From contig CAWFLX010000033.1 in NCBI GenBank assembly GCA_963816775.1, forward strand, positions 1 to 64,000: a stretch of 64,000 nt of DNA. Reading direction: 5' to 3'. Source of the DNA: JAFAXD01 sp963816775. GTDB lineage: Bacteria; Pseudomonadota; Alphaproteobacteria; Rhizobiales; Xanthobacteraceae. Position 1 is the first letter of the stretch, and the number at the start of each line of letters is the position of its first letter. A program made the position numbers and the translations under genes. This document shows positions 16,146-25,777 of the stretch, in pieces. Under the pieces are notes generated by a model. The model saw nothing but the letters and a program-made list of their open reading frames with translations. It searched no databases and was not told the DNA's origin.

Positions 16146-17185
16146 GTGAGCGCCCACGCAAGCCCGCAGCGTTTCGGCTCGACGATCCGGACGTGGTGGT
16201 CACGTCCGCCGAAGACGCGCCCATGCGCGGCCGCACCGTGCTGGTGACGCCCGAGCCCGAGCCTGCGCTGCCGGTGCCGGTCGAGATCGTGACACCACCA
16301 CCGCGGCGCCGCTGGCGCTGGGGAACGATGTTCTGGACCGCCTGCGGCGGGCTCGTGCTGCTGGGCCTCGGCGTCAGTGTCGCGCATCTGGTGCAGGATC
16401 TGTTCAGTTACAGCAGCGGGCTCGGTTACCTGGGCGTTGTGCTGTCCGCGCTTGCAACGCTCGCGCTCCTGGTCGTCGTCGGCCGCGAGACGCTCGGGCT
16501 CGCGCGGCTCGCGACCGTCGAGAAGCTGCAGGCGCGCGCCTCGCAGATCCTGGTCAGCGACGATCGCACCGAAGGTCGTGCCGTGGTGCGCGAACTGCTC
16601 GCGTTCGAGCGCGCAACGCCGCGGCTGGCCCACGCCCGCGCCAACCTCGAAAGCCATCTCGGCGAGATCATCGACGGCGCCGACCTGATCCGTCTCGCCG
16701 AGCGCGAACTGATGCAACCGCTCGATGCCGAAGCGCGCCGCATGGTGTCGAATGCCGCCAAGCGCGTGTCGCTCGTCACCGCGGTGAGCCCGCGTGCCGC
16801 CGTTGATTTGTTGTTCGTTCTGTTCACCGCGCTCTCGCTCATGCGCCGGCTGGCGCGCCTCTATGGCAGCCGCCCGGGAACGCTCGGCATGATCCGGCTG
16901 TTCCGCCTGGTGCTGTCGCACCTGGCACTGACCGGCGGCATGGCGGCGGGCGACAGTCTGATTTCGCAAGTACTCGGCCATGGCGTGGCGGCGCGGGTCT
17001 CGGCGCGCCTCGGGGAGGGCGTGCTCAACGGCTTGCTCACCGCGCGATTGGGCCTCGCCGCCATCGAGGTAACCCGTCCGCTGCCGTTCGCGGCGCTGCC
17101 GCCGCCCGCGCTCAACGATCTCGCGGGCGAGCTCATCCGCGTGCGCAAGGATCAGGTCAAGCAGGAGCGCCCGGCGGACGCGTGA
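16142..17185 (+). CDS. ycjF: YcjF-family (DUF697/TIGR01620) inner membrane protein
   Basis: The 347-residue product has a charged N-terminal tail of about 60 residues, two membrane helices (about 63-85 and 95-117), a helical middle and the C-terminal DUF697 region with LSHLALTGGMAAGDSLISQVLG and TARLGLAAIEVTRPLPF. The start codon overlaps the ycjX stop. The encoded pair probably forms a membrane complex, with the YcjX GTPase docking on YcjF. Function is inferred from the family only. Confidence 0.9.
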   Translation: MSERPRKPAAFRLDDPDVVVTSAEDAPMRGRTVLVTPEPEPALPVPVEIVTPPPRRRWRWGTMFWTACGGLVLLGLGVSVAHLVQDLFSYSSGLGYLGVVLSALATLALLVVVGRETLGLARLATVEKLQARASQILVSDDRTEGRAVVRELLAFERATPRLAHARANLESHLGEIIDGADLIRLAERELMQPLDAEARRMVSNAAKRVSLVTAVSPRAAVDLLFVLFTALSLMRRLARLYGSRPGTLGMIRLFRLVLSHLALTGGMAAGDSLISQVLGHGVAARVSARLGEGVLNGLLTARLGLAAIEVTRPLPFAALPPPALNDLAGELIRVRKDQVKQERPADA

Positions 17186-17191
17186 CGGCGT

Positions 17192-17282
17192 GTAGGATGG
17201 GTAGAGGCGCTTTGCGCCGAAACCCATCAACAGTGCTGCGTCGCGAGAATTGATGGGTATCGCTTCGCTCCACCCATCCTAC
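17192..17282. repeat. inverted repeat GTAGGATGGGT...ACCCATCCTAC
   Basis: Arms at 17192-17202 and 17272-17282 are exact complements. Inside them AACCCATCAA and TTGATGGGTATCGCTTCGCTCC also pair, so the 91-bp unit can fold into one long cruciform. Elements with this GATGGGTA-CGCTTCGCTC-CACCCATC sequence are frequent in Bradyrhizobium-type genomes. Here it separates ycjF from the DUF502 gene. Confidence 0.7.
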
Positions 17283-17340
17283 GCGCTAAGAGTCTCCGTA
17301 GCGCCTCGGTTTGCGCCGCACTCACGCTAGGCAGGTTCCC

Positions 17341-17991
17341 ATGACCAAACTGCTTCGTCCGTTCATCGCCGGATTGCTTGTTGTTCTTCCGGTCGTGCTC
17401 ACCGTTGCGCTGCTCGCCTGGGTGGTCAATTTCGTCTACGGCTTCGTCGGGCCGGGCAGCCTGTTCGGGCGCGGGCTCGTGGCGATCGGAATCGGATTTG
17501 TTTCATCGCAGGTTGTCGCCTATCTGATCGGGATTGGGATTGTGCTCGCCGCAATCTATCTGCTCGGTCTCGTGGTTGAGACCAACGTGCGCCAGCGCCT
17601 GGGTCATCTGGTCGACACGCTCCTGCACCGCATTCCCTTCGTTGGGAACATCTACGACCTCGCCAAGCGGTTCGTAGCGATCGTCGACCGCAAGGAAGGC
17701 GACGGCCTGCAGAGCATGCGTCCGGTGTGGTGCTTCTTCGGCGGCGACGGCGGGGCTGCCGTCCTGGGGCTGTGCCCGCTGGCGGAGCCGCTTGTGATCG
17801 GTGGTGAGCCCTATACGGTCATCTTGGTTCCGTCGGCGCCGGTGCCGGTCGGCGGCTGCCTGATCTACGTCCCGACCAAATGGATCAAGCCGGCCGAGAT
17901 CGGGGTTGAGTTGTTGACCAGCATCTACGTGTCGATGGGTATGACGCCGCCGCCCGCGCCGCAGGCGGGGAGCGCGTTGCCGAAAGCCTGA
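17341..17991 (+). CDS. DUF502 family membrane protein
   Basis: The 216-residue product has two strong membrane helices near the N-terminus (FIAGLLVVLPVVLTVALLAWVV at about 8-30, read in two parts, and AYLIGIGIVLAAIYLLGLVV near 60-80). A cytosolic beta-rich domain follows, with IPFVGNIYDLAKRFV, VLGLCPLAEPL and PVPVGGCLIYVPTKWI. This is the DUF502 pattern shared with plant COV proteins. Function in bacteria is unknown. The start at 17341 fits the family; the upstream extension would run into the repeat. Confidence 0.85.
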   Translation: MTKLLRPFIAGLLVVLPVVLTVALLAWVVNFVYGFVGPGSLFGRGLVAIGIGFVSSQVVAYLIGIGIVLAAIYLLGLVVETNVRQRLGHLVDTLLHRIPFVGNIYDLAKRFVAIVDRKEGDGLQSMRPVWCFFGGDGGAAVLGLCPLAEPLVIGGEPYTVILVPSAPVPVGGCLIYVPTKWIKPAEIGVELLTSIYVSMGMTPPPAPQAGSALPKA

Positions 17992-18099
17992 TCGCACACA
18001 CGAGTCGGTGCCGAGGTTGCGGCGAGGCGCGCGCAAGGCTCGGCGGCCTAAAAATTGCACTTACGGATCGTGAATTTGCAGCTAGGAAAGCAGCCGAAA

Positions 18100-18266
18100 C
18101 TAGTGTCCCGATTCCGAAGTTCGCTTTATCGTGCGGCACACCCTGTAGCGAGCTTCGGAATCAAAGGGACACTAGCAAATATATGATCCTAGTGTGGTTT
18201 TGGATTTGAAGTTCCTATGACGAGAGTGCCGCAAGAATGATAGGAACTTCAAATCCACCACACTAG
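18100..18266. repeat. paired-palindrome element, copy 1 (orientation B-A)
   Basis: Two hairpins lie 13 bases apart. Palindrome B (18100-18175) has arms CTAGTGTCCC and GGGACACTAG, with inner TTCCGAAGTTCGC facing GCGAGCTTCGGAA. Palindrome A (18189-18266) has arms CTAGTGTGG and CCACACTAG, with inner GGATTTGAAGTTCCTA facing TAGGAACTTCAAATCC. A second copy of the pair occurs at 55586-55750 in the opposite orientation. Both ends of both palindromes are CTAG. There is no coding capacity, so the element looks like a non-autonomous (MITE- or REP-like) unit. Confidence 0.8.
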
Positions 18267-18362
18267 GGTTGCATGCCTAATAATCAGGCTTCCGGATTTC
18301 GGCGCCCGGTTCACACTCGGGACGCTAGCGGAGTAGGCAAGGCGATAGTGGGGTAGCGTACG

Positions 18363-21300
18363 ATGTCGATCCTGGTCAGTCTGCATCACGCCACCCGCTA
18401 TCGATACAGCCGTCCGGTCGGCCTTGGCCCGCAGGTGATCAGACTGCGGCCGGCTCCGCATTGCCGCACGCGCATTCCGGGCTATTCGCTCACCGTCACG
18501 CCGTCCGATCATTTCGTGAACTGGCAACAGGACCCGCACGGCAATTGGCTGGCGCGGTTCGTGTTTCCCGAAAAGACCGCGGAGTTCTCGGTAACGGTCG
18601 ACCTCCTGGCCGACATGGAGGTGTTCAACCCGTTCGACTTCTTTATCGATCCTTATGCGGAGATATTTCCGTTCGCCTATCCGGCGGATCTGCGCCACGA
18701 GCTTGCGCCCTATCTCGAGCTTGAGCCGATCGGGCCGCGGCTCAAGGATTTCCTGGGCTCGATCCCACTCGATCCCCGCAAAACGATCGACTTCCTGGTC
18801 GAGCTCAACCAGCGTCTGTGGCGTGAGATCAAATATGTGATCCGCATGGAGCCGGGCGTGCAGAGCCCGGACGAAACATTGGCCGCGGCGGCCGGCTCAT
18901 GCCGCGACTCGGCTTGGCTCCTGGTGCAGGTCCTGCGCTACCTCGGCATGCCGGCGCGGTTTGTGTCGGGCTATCTCATTCAGCTGCGCCCCGACGTGCA
19001 GGCGATCGACGGGCCGGCGGGCGCCGAGCACGACTTCACCGATCTGCACGCGTGGTGCGAAGTGTATCTGCCGGGTGCCGGTTGGATCGGTCTCGACGCG
19101 ACCTCGGGGCTCCTGTGCGGCGAAGGTCATCTGCCGCTGGCGGCGACGCCGCATTACCGCTCGGCGGCGCCAATCACCGGTGCGGTCGAACCCGCCGAAG
19201 TGTCGTTTGCGTTCGACATGAACATCGCGCGCATGGCCGAAAAGCCGCGCGTCACCTATCCGTTCTCGGACGAAGCCTGGACTGCGCTTGATGCGCTCGG
19301 CGATAAGGTCGATGCCGACCTCGTCGCGCAGGACGTGCGGCTCACCATGGGCGGCGAGCCGACGTTTGTGTCGATTGACGATTATCAGTCGGCCGAATGG
19401 AACATCGCGTCGGTCGGCCCGACCAAACGCATCCTCGCTGACAACCTGGTGCGCCGGCTGCGCGACTATTTCGCGCCTGGCGGCTTCCTGCATCACGGCC
19501 AAGGCAAGTGGTATCCGGGCGAGCCGCTGCCGCGCTGGGCATTCTCGCTGTTCTGGCGCCGCGACGGCGTGCCGATCTGGCGCAATGCCGCAATGTTCGC
19601 GGCCGAGGCTGGCATGCATGCGGCAACGCCCGATGACGCGCACGCCTTCGCCGAGCATGTTGCCGAGCGGCTCGGCATCGCCAAGGAGTTCGTGCAGCCG
19701 GCCTACGAAGACCCGGCCGACCGCATGGTGAAGGAAGGCGAACTGCCGGAAAACATCGATCCGGCCGATCCGAAGATCGACGATCCGCAGGAACGCGCGC
19801 GCATCATGCGGGCGTTTGAGAGCCGGCTGACCCAGCCTGCCGGTTATGTGTTGCCGGTACAGCGGTGGAGCGCGCAAGCGGCGCCCGGATGGATGAGCGA
19901 AATCTGGCGCACGCGGCGCGGTCGGCTGTTCCTGATGGCAGGTGATTCCCCGATCGGCTTTCGCCTGCCGCTGCAATCGCTGCCGAAGCTGGAGCCGACA
20001 GTCTATCCGCACGTGGTTCCCGCCGACCCGTTTACTCCGCGCGGGCCATTGCCCGGTTCGCGCGCGAGCGCGCCAGCACTCGCCAGCGTCGGCCGCGACA
20101 ATTCTGGCGCGCCGCAGTTGCCCGACGTCGCTCTCGCGCCGGCCTCCACGCAAGCGACCGGCGCCGCGCAAGCCGTTGGCGCTCCGGTTCGCACGGCCCT
20201 GACCGTCGAAATTCGCGACGGCCGCGTTTGCGTGTTCGTGCCGCCGGTCGAGCGGCTCGAAGACTATCTGGAGCTGATCGCCATCATCGAGACGACCGCT
20301 GAAAGGCTCGGGGTTCCGATCCAGCTCGAAGGTTATCCGCCGCCGCCAGATCCGCGCGTCAACGTCATCAAGGTCACGCCCGACCCCGGTGTGATTGAAG
20401 TGAATATTCACCCGGCCACGTCGTGGCGCGAGGCGGTGGACACGACGCGCACGCTATACGATTTGGCGCGCCACGCGCGGCTCGGCACCGACAAGTTCAT
20501 GATCGACGGGCGTCACACCGGAACCGGCGGCGGCAACCACATCGTGCTGGGCGGATTGAATGCCGTCGACAGCCCATTCCTGCGTCGGCCGGATTTGCTC
20601 AAAAGCCTGGTGCTCTACTGGCAGCGGCGGCCGTCGCTCTCCTATCTGTTCTCCGGCCTGTTCATCGGTCCGACCAGTCAGGCGCCGCGGATCGACGAGG
20701 CGCGCCAGGACCTGCTCTATGAAATGGAAATCGCGCTCAGGCTCGTTCCGCAATGGTCGGCGAATTCGTCGCCGCTGCCGTGGCTGGTCGATCGCTTGTT
20801 TCGCAACATGCTGGTCGACGTAACCGGCAACACCCACCGCGCCGAAATCTGCATCGACAAGCTGTTCTCGCCCGATGCGCCGACCGGCCGGCTCGGTCTG
20901 GTCGAGTTCCGCGCGTTCGAAATGCCGCCGGACGCGCGCATGAGCCTCGCCCAGCAGTTGTTGCTGCGCGCGCTGGTCGCCTGGTTCTGGCGCGAGCCGC
21001 TCGATGCGCCGCTGGTGCGGTGGGGCACGGCGCTGCACGATCGCTACATGCTGGAACATTTCGTGTGGCAGGACTTCCTCGAGGTTTTGGACGATCTCTC
21101 CCGCGAGGGTTATCGGTTCGATCCGCTCTGGTTTGCGGCCCAGCGCGAATTTCGCTTCCCGTCTTATGGGGCGGTCAATCACGGGGGCGTGCGGCTCGAG
21201 CTTCGGCACGCACTCGAGCCCTGGTATGTGCTCGGCGAGGAGGGTACCGTCGGTGGAACGAGTTGTTTCGTTGATTCGTCGGTCGAACGGCTGCAGGTGA

Positions 21301-21710
21301 AGGTCGAAGGATTGAACTCGGCACGGCATGTCGTGACCTGCAATGAGCGGCGCATCCCGCTGACTTCCACGGGCCGGCCGGGCGAGTTCGTGGCGGGCGT
21401 GCGCTTCAAGGCCTGGAAACTGCCGTCCGCCTTGCACCCGACCCTCGAGGTGGATGCGCCGCTCACCTTTGACATCCTCGATACCTGGAGCCGGCGCTCG
21501 CTCGGCGGCTGCGTCTATCACGTGGCGCACCCCGGCGGACGCAACTACGAGACGTTCCCGGTGAATTCCTACGAGGCAGAAGCACGTCGGCGCGCCCGCT
21601 TTCAGGATCACGGCCACACGCCCGGGCTGATCGATCACGACCCGCCCGAGGAACGCAGCATCGAGTATCCGGCGACGCTCGATCTGCGGCGGCCGGCCAA
21701 GGCGTCCTAG
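18363..21710 (+). CDS. transglutaminase-like protein with DUF2126 domain
   Basis: A 1115-residue two-part protein. The first 300 residues form a transglutaminase N-domain (SLHHATRYRYSRPVGLGPQVI) and a catalytic core with Cys180 in GSCRDSAWLL, His229 in DLHAWCEVYL and Asp245 in IGLDATSG. The long second part (about 310-1110) is DUF2126, with TMGGEPTFVSIDD, KWYPGEPLPRWAFSLFWRRDG, MIDGRHTGTGGGNHIVLGG and LFIGPTSQAPRIDEARQD. From comparative work on amidoligases, DUF2126 is predicted to have a COOH-NH2 ligase fold and this genomic set to make and process a peptide tag. The three genes that follow are contiguous, the next one four bases away. Substrate and location are unknown; no signal peptide is seen. 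Confidence 0.9.
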   Translation: MSILVSLHHATRYRYSRPVGLGPQVIRLRPAPHCRTRIPGYSLTVTPSDHFVNWQQDPHGNWLARFVFPEKTAEFSVTVDLLADMEVFNPFDFFIDPYAEIFPFAYPADLRHELAPYLELEPIGPRLKDFLGSIPLDPRKTIDFLVELNQRLWREIKYVIRMEPGVQSPDETLAAAAGSCRDSAWLLVQVLRYLGMPARFVSGYLIQLRPDVQAIDGPAGAEHDFTDLHAWCEVYLPGAGWIGLDATSGLLCGEGHLPLAATPHYRSAAPITGAVEPAEVSFAFDMNIARMAEKPRVTYPFSDEAWTALDALGDKVDADLVAQDVRLTMGGEPTFVSIDDYQSAEWNIASVGPTKRILADNLVRRLRDYFAPGGFLHHGQGKWYPGEPLPRWAFSLFWRRDGVPIWRNAAMFAAEAGMHAATPDDAHAFAEHVAERLGIAKEFVQPAYEDPADRMVKEGELPENIDPADPKIDDPQERARIMRAFESRLTQPAGYVLPVQRWSAQAAPGWMSEIWRTRRGRLFLMAGDSPIGFRLPLQSLPKLEPTVYPHVVPADPFTPRGPLPGSRASAPALASVGRDNSGAPQLPDVALAPASTQATGAAQAVGAPVRTALTVEIRDGRVCVFVPPVERLEDYLELIAIIETTAERLGVPIQLEGYPPPPDPRVNVIKVTPDPGVIEVNIHPATSWREAVDTTRTLYDLARHARLGTDKFMIDGRHTGTGGGNHIVLGGLNAVDSPFLRRPDLLKSLVLYWQRRPSLSYLFSGLFIGPTSQAPRIDEARQDLLYEMEIALRLVPQWSANSSPLPWLVDRLFRNMLVDVTGNTHRAEICIDKLFSPDAPTGRLGLVEFRAFEMPPDARMSLAQQLLLRALVAWFWREPLDAPLVRWGTALHDRYMLEHFVWQDFLEVLDDLSREGYRFDPLWFAAQREFRFPSYGAVNHGGVRLELRHALEPWYVLGEEGTVGGTSCFVDSSVERLQVKVEGLNSARHVVTCNERRIPLTSTGRPGEFVAGVRFKAWKLPSALHPTLEVDAPLTFDILDTWSRRSLGGCVYHVAHPGGRNYETFPVNSYEAEARRRARFQDHGHTPGLIDHDPPEERSIEYPATLDLRRPAKAS

Positions 21711-21714
21711 CAGG

Positions 21715-24213
21715 ATGGTTATGTCTCTCGACGTCCGCGAAACGGATGTTCCGCTGGAACGCATTTTGTCGGGCTACAAACCGCTGCCGGGCATTTTCGA
21801 CGAAATGATGGACCGCGACGGCCGCGTGCGCGCGCACTGGCGGCCGTTTCTGTCGATGCTGGCGGCGCTCGGCGACGAGGAGATCAACCGCCGCCGCGCG
21901 GTCGCGGATCGTCATCTGCGCGAATCAGGCGTGTTCTACCGGGTCTACGAGGATCCAGCCGGCTCCGAGCGCTCCTGGCCGCTGAGCTACGTGCCGCTCC
22001 TCATCGACGCGACCGAATGGGAGGCGCTTAAGGCCGGGCTCACGCAACGCGCCGCGTTGCTTGAGGCCGTGCTGGCCGATGTCTACGGTCCGGCTGAGTT
22101 GATTGCTACTGGCCGGCTTCCCGCAACACTGATTGCCGGCAATCCGGAATTCCTGCGGCCCTTAGCGGGGGTTGTTCCGCCGGGCGGCTCGCACTTGCGC
22201 TTCTGCGCGGTCGATCTCGGCCGCTCCACGGAAGGCAAATGGTGGGTGTTGAGCGATCGTACGCAGGCGCCTTCGGGCGCGGGCTACGCGCTCGAGAACC
22301 GGCTCGCGCTCGCCCGCGCGCTCCCCGACGTCTACCGCACCTTGCATGTCGAGCGGCTGGCGCAATTCTTTCAGGCCTTGCAGGCGGAGCTCGCGCGGCT
22401 CAACCGGCAGGACGATTCGCGCATCTGCGTGCTCACGCCCGGTCCGATGAATGAGACCTATTTCGAGCACGCGTATCTGGCGCGCTATCTCGGGTTCCTG
22501 CTGGTGGAGGGCTCCGACCTCACGGTGCGCGACGACGGGGTGTTCATTCGCACCGTATCGGGCGTCAAGCGCACCGAGGTGATCCTGCGCCGGCTCGACT
22601 CGGACTTTGCTGATCCGCTCGAGCTCAATACGCACTCGCGTCTCGGCGTGCCGGGGTTGGTGCAGGCGGTGCGCGACGGCAAGGTCGTGATCGCGAACGC
22701 GCTTGGTGCCGGCCTTGTTGAAGCGCCCGGGCTGCTCGCGTTCCTGCCCGCGCTCGCTCCTGGCGTCTTGGGCAGCAAGCTCAAGATTCCGAACGTCGCG
22801 ACTTGGTGGCTCGGACATCCCAAGCTGCGTGAGGAGATCATCGGCAAGCTCGATCAGATGGTCATCGCGTCCGCGTTCTCCGGCCAGAGCGAATTGCACG
22901 GCCTGGGTCAGGGTGTGCTGGGTGCTGCGCTCGAGCCCGAGCGCCGTAAACGGATCCTCAAGGACATCGCGACCCGGTCCGTTGATTACGTCGCGCAGGA
23001 AGCGGTGACGCTGTCGACCATGCCGGTCTTGCACGACGGCCGTTTGGAGCCGCGCCCGTTCATTCTGCGGCTGTTCCTCGCCAAGGTAGGCGATGGCTGG
23101 ACCGTCATGCCGGGCGGGTTCGTGCGGATCGCCGAGCACGTCGATGCGCGCGCGGTCAACCTGCAGCACGGCGCGTCGACTGCCGACGCCTGGGTTTTGT
23201 CCGACAAGCCGGTGGTCGAGACGTCGCTGCTGCCGACGCCCGAACGCATCACCATCAGACGCGCCGCCGGCGTGCTGCCAAGCCGTGCCGCCGACAACCT
23301 CTACTGGGTCGGCCGCTACGTCGAGCGTGCGGAGGCGACCTTGCGGCTGGTGCGCGCCCTGATCCACCGCGTCACCGAGCACGACGAGGCGTCGGCGCCG
23401 GTGATCGCGCGCATCACCGATCTGCTGGCGGCCTGGAGCGCGGGCCCCAACGATATTCCGCATGCCAAGGCGATGCTGATTGCACGGGCGGCATTCATTC
23501 GCGGCTCGTTCGAAGGCTCGCTGCCGCATCTCGCCGCCGCGGCGCGCTCGGCCGCCTCGGTGATCCGCGATCGGTTCTCGCCCGACGCCTGGCGTGCACT
23601 CACCCGTCTGGTCGCGACCATCAACGTGCCGCTGCCGCCGGGACCGTCGGAAAGCACGATGCTCGAGCGAGTCGACGCGGCGTTGCGCGTGATCTCGTCA
23701 TTCTCCGGATTGGCGCAGGAGAACATGAGCCAGCTTGCGGGCTGGCGTTTCCTCGAACTCGGCCGCCGCATCGAGCGCTCGATGGCGACCTGCCGCTTCG
23801 TGCGTCAGTTTGCCGACGATGACGCGCCAGAAGGCGCGCTCGACGTGCTGCTCGAGCTCGCCGACAGCCAGATCACCTACCGGCAGCGCTACGTGATGAT
23901 CGCCGCGCGCGCACCGGTGATCGATCTCGTGATGCTCGACCCGAACAATCCGCGCTCGGTCGCTTATCAACTCGATCGCATCGAGCATCATTTGTCGGAA
24001 CTGCCCAAGCATCAGGCCGACGGCCGCTTGTCGCCGCCGCAGATCATCGCCGTCTCGCTTGCCGCCAGTTTGCGCACCGCTGACGCGGCCCATATCGACG
24101 ACGCGGTGATTTTCGGGATCGAGGATCGGCTGATGGCACTCTCCGACGAGATCGCCGCGTTCTACCTCACCCACAACGACCGTTCGGATTCGGAGCGGGA
24201 GGCGCTCGCGTGA
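21715..24213 (+). CDS. circularly permuted ATP-grasp protein fused to alpha-E domain
   Basis: An 832-residue fusion. Residues about 1-480 match the circularly permuted ATP-grasp (DUF404/DUF407) family: GYKPLPGIFDEMMDRDGRVR, LIAGNPEFLRPLAGV, RICVLTPGPMNETYFEHAYL, EGSDLTVRDDGVFIRT and a late EPRPFILRLFLAKVGDGWTV. Residues about 510-832 are the helical alpha-E domain, opening with LPSRAADNLYWVGRYVERAE and containing LAGWRFLELGRRIERS. In many genomes these are two separate genes; here they are one. The activity is predicted to be ATP-dependent ligation of a peptide bond; alpha-E has no known activity. The gene is coupled downstream to a second transglutaminase by a four-base overlap. The ATG at 21721 is an alternative start. 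Confidence 0.9.
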   Translation: MVMSLDVRETDVPLERILSGYKPLPGIFDEMMDRDGRVRAHWRPFLSMLAALGDEEINRRRAVADRHLRESGVFYRVYEDPAGSERSWPLSYVPLLIDATEWEALKAGLTQRAALLEAVLADVYGPAELIATGRLPATLIAGNPEFLRPLAGVVPPGGSHLRFCAVDLGRSTEGKWWVLSDRTQAPSGAGYALENRLALARALPDVYRTLHVERLAQFFQALQAELARLNRQDDSRICVLTPGPMNETYFEHAYLARYLGFLLVEGSDLTVRDDGVFIRTVSGVKRTEVILRRLDSDFADPLELNTHSRLGVPGLVQAVRDGKVVIANALGAGLVEAPGLLAFLPALAPGVLGSKLKIPNVATWWLGHPKLREEIIGKLDQMVIASAFSGQSELHGLGQGVLGAALEPERRKRILKDIATRSVDYVAQEAVTLSTMPVLHDGRLEPRPFILRLFLAKVGDGWTVMPGGFVRIAEHVDARAVNLQHGASTADAWVLSDKPVVETSLLPTPERITIRRAAGVLPSRAADNLYWVGRYVERAEATLRLVRALIHRVTEHDEASAPVIARITDLLAAWSAGPNDIPHAKAMLIARAAFIRGSFEGSLPHLAAAARSAASVIRDRFSPDAWRALTRLVATINVPLPPGPSESTMLERVDAALRVISSFSGLAQENMSQLAGWRFLELGRRIERSMATCRFVRQFADDDAPEGALDVLLELADSQITYRQRYVMIAARAPVIDLVMLDPNNPRSVAYQLDRIEHHLSELPKHQADGRLSPPQIIAVSLAASLRTADAAHIDDAVIFGIEDRLMALSDEIAAFYLTHNDRSDSEREALA

Positions 24214-25088
24214 TCTACGACATCCGCCAGATCACGTCGTACAGCTACGCCTCCAAGGTCAGCTATGCGCGTCATGTGCTGCGCCTCACGCCGGTCGACC
24301 GCCCGGGTCAGCATGTGCACGCGAGTGCGCTCGACATCGATCCGGTGCCGGTCGGTCGGCGCGAGGGCACGGACTTTTTCGGCAATCGCATGACCTGGAT
24401 CGCGCTCAACGCGCCGCACGACCGGCTGGTAGTCAAGGTCGCGGCGCGGGTGACGGTTGAGGATATCGACTATCACGACCTGTTCGGCTCGCCGCCGTGG
24501 GAAGAGCTGCGCGACGCCGTGTTCATGACCACCGACTTCGGTCCGATGTCGCCAGCGCATTTCGTGTTCCCGAGCCGGCAGGTGCCGCTCGATCCGGAGA
24601 TCCGCGAGTACGCGCGCGAAAGCTTTCCGCCCGGCCGTCCCGTGCTCGACGGCGCGATCGAGCTGATGCAACGGATCAAGGACGATTTCGTCTATGAGAT
24701 CGGCGTCACCACGGTCTCGACCACGGCGCCGATGTCGTTCGCGCTGCGCCGCGGCGTGTGCCAGGACTTCGCCCACATCATGATTTCGGGGCTGCGCGGC
24801 CTCGGCATTCCCGCCGCCTATGTGAGCGGCTACTTGCGCACCGCGCAGCGGCCCGAGGACGTAACGCTGCAAGGCGCGAATGCCATGCACGCCTGGGTGC
24901 TGGTCTGGTGTGGCGGCTCGACCGGCTGGTACGGCCTCGATCCGACCAATGCGGTGCACGCCGGCACCAAGCACGCGGTGCTGGCGATCGGCCGCGACTA
25001 CGCGGACGTGGCGCCGATCGATGGCGTCGTGTTTGCGTCGGGCGACCAGAAGATCAGCGTGGAGGTGAGCGTCATTCCGGTCGGGTGA
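24210..25088 (+). CDS. transglutaminase-like cysteine peptidase/ligase
   Basis: A 292-residue protein with the same N-domain plus core as the first 290 residues of the large protein upstream. The catalytic triad is Cys184 (RGVCQDFAHI), His227 (AMHAWVLVW) and Asp244 (YGLDPTNA). It starts with GTG inside the stop of the ATP-grasp gene (GTGA), so synthesis is coupled. In such clusters the transglutaminase-like protein is predicted to hydrolyse or transfer the amide bond made by the ATP-grasp enzyme. It is cytoplasmic by sequence. Confidence 0.9.
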   Translation: MIYDIRQITSYSYASKVSYARHVLRLTPVDRPGQHVHASALDIDPVPVGRREGTDFFGNRMTWIALNAPHDRLVVKVAARVTVEDIDYHDLFGSPPWEELRDAVFMTTDFGPMSPAHFVFPSRQVPLDPEIREYARESFPPGRPVLDGAIELMQRIKDDFVYEIGVTTVSTTAPMSFALRRGVCQDFAHIMISGLRGLGIPAAYVSGYLRTAQRPEDVTLQGANAMHAWVLVWCGGSTGWYGLDPTNAVHAGTKHAVLAIGRDYADVAPIDGVVFASGDQKISVEVSVIPVG

Positions 25089-25095
25089 GTTCGCC

Positions 25096-25776
25096 ATGCC
25101 GCTGCGTGGACAATCAGCTGTCGTGATCTGGAGTGATATGGCCGATCCGGCAGCGCACGACCTTTGGCACTCACGCGAGCATCTGCCGGAACGGGTTGCC
25201 ATCCCCGGATTTCTGCGCGCCCGCCGCTGCGTGACGCTCGTAGCCGACGCGCCGAGATATTTCGTTCTTTATGAACTCAAGGATGCAGCGATCCTGACCT
25301 CTCCCGCCTATCTGGCGCGCCTCAATCAACCGACGCCGTGGACCGCCAAGACGATGGAATCGGTTCGCGCGCTCAGCCGCACACTTTGCGGGGTTGCGGC
25401 GTCTCATGGCGATGGAGTGGGTGCGCACCTGATGGCGGTCCGGCTCACGCCGCAAGCGTCTCGCACTCAAGAATTGCAGACGCGGCTCGACGACCTGCTG
25501 CCAAAGCTTGCGCAGCAGCCAGGCTTGGTTGGCGCGCATCTGCTGCAGCGCGAACAGGCGGTTGCGCGCCCGGACACGATCGAACGCCAATTGCGCCGGC
25601 ACGAGGATGGCTTTGTCGATTGGGTTGTCGTCGTGGAGGGCTATGACGCGCCGGCGCTCGGAACGTCCGTCCAACAACTATTGTCCGCCGATAGCTTGGA
25701 GCAGCACGGTGCCACGCAGGTGGCCGGTTTCACCGGCTATCAACTCCAGCACCTGATGTGTGCTGAAGATCTCTAG
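25096..25776 (+). CDS. dimeric alpha/beta-barrel (EthD/DUF4286-like) hypothetical protein
   Basis: A 226-residue protein, apparently two ferredoxin-like repeats. The first half has DLWHSREHLPERVAIPGFL, the WxxxEHLPERL-type motif of ABM/EthD-like proteins, and RYFVLYELKD. The second half has LVGAHLLQRE and FVDWVVVVEGYD. It begins seven bases after the transglutaminase gene, so it is probably co-transcribed, but it is not a usual member of that cluster and may simply be read through. Function is unknown; monooxygenase-type or binding roles are both possible. It converges with murQ, two bases apart. Confidence 0.7.
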   Translation: MPLRGQSAVVIWSDMADPAAHDLWHSREHLPERVAIPGFLRARRCVTLVADAPRYFVLYELKDAAILTSPAYLARLNQPTPWTAKTMESVRALSRTLCGVAASHGDGVGAHLMAVRLTPQASRTQELQTRLDDLLPKLAQQPGLVGAHLLQREQAVARPDTIERQLRRHEDGFVDWVVVVEGYDAPALGTSVQQLLSADSLEQHGATQVAGFTGYQLQHLMCAEDL

Positions 25777-25777
25777 C

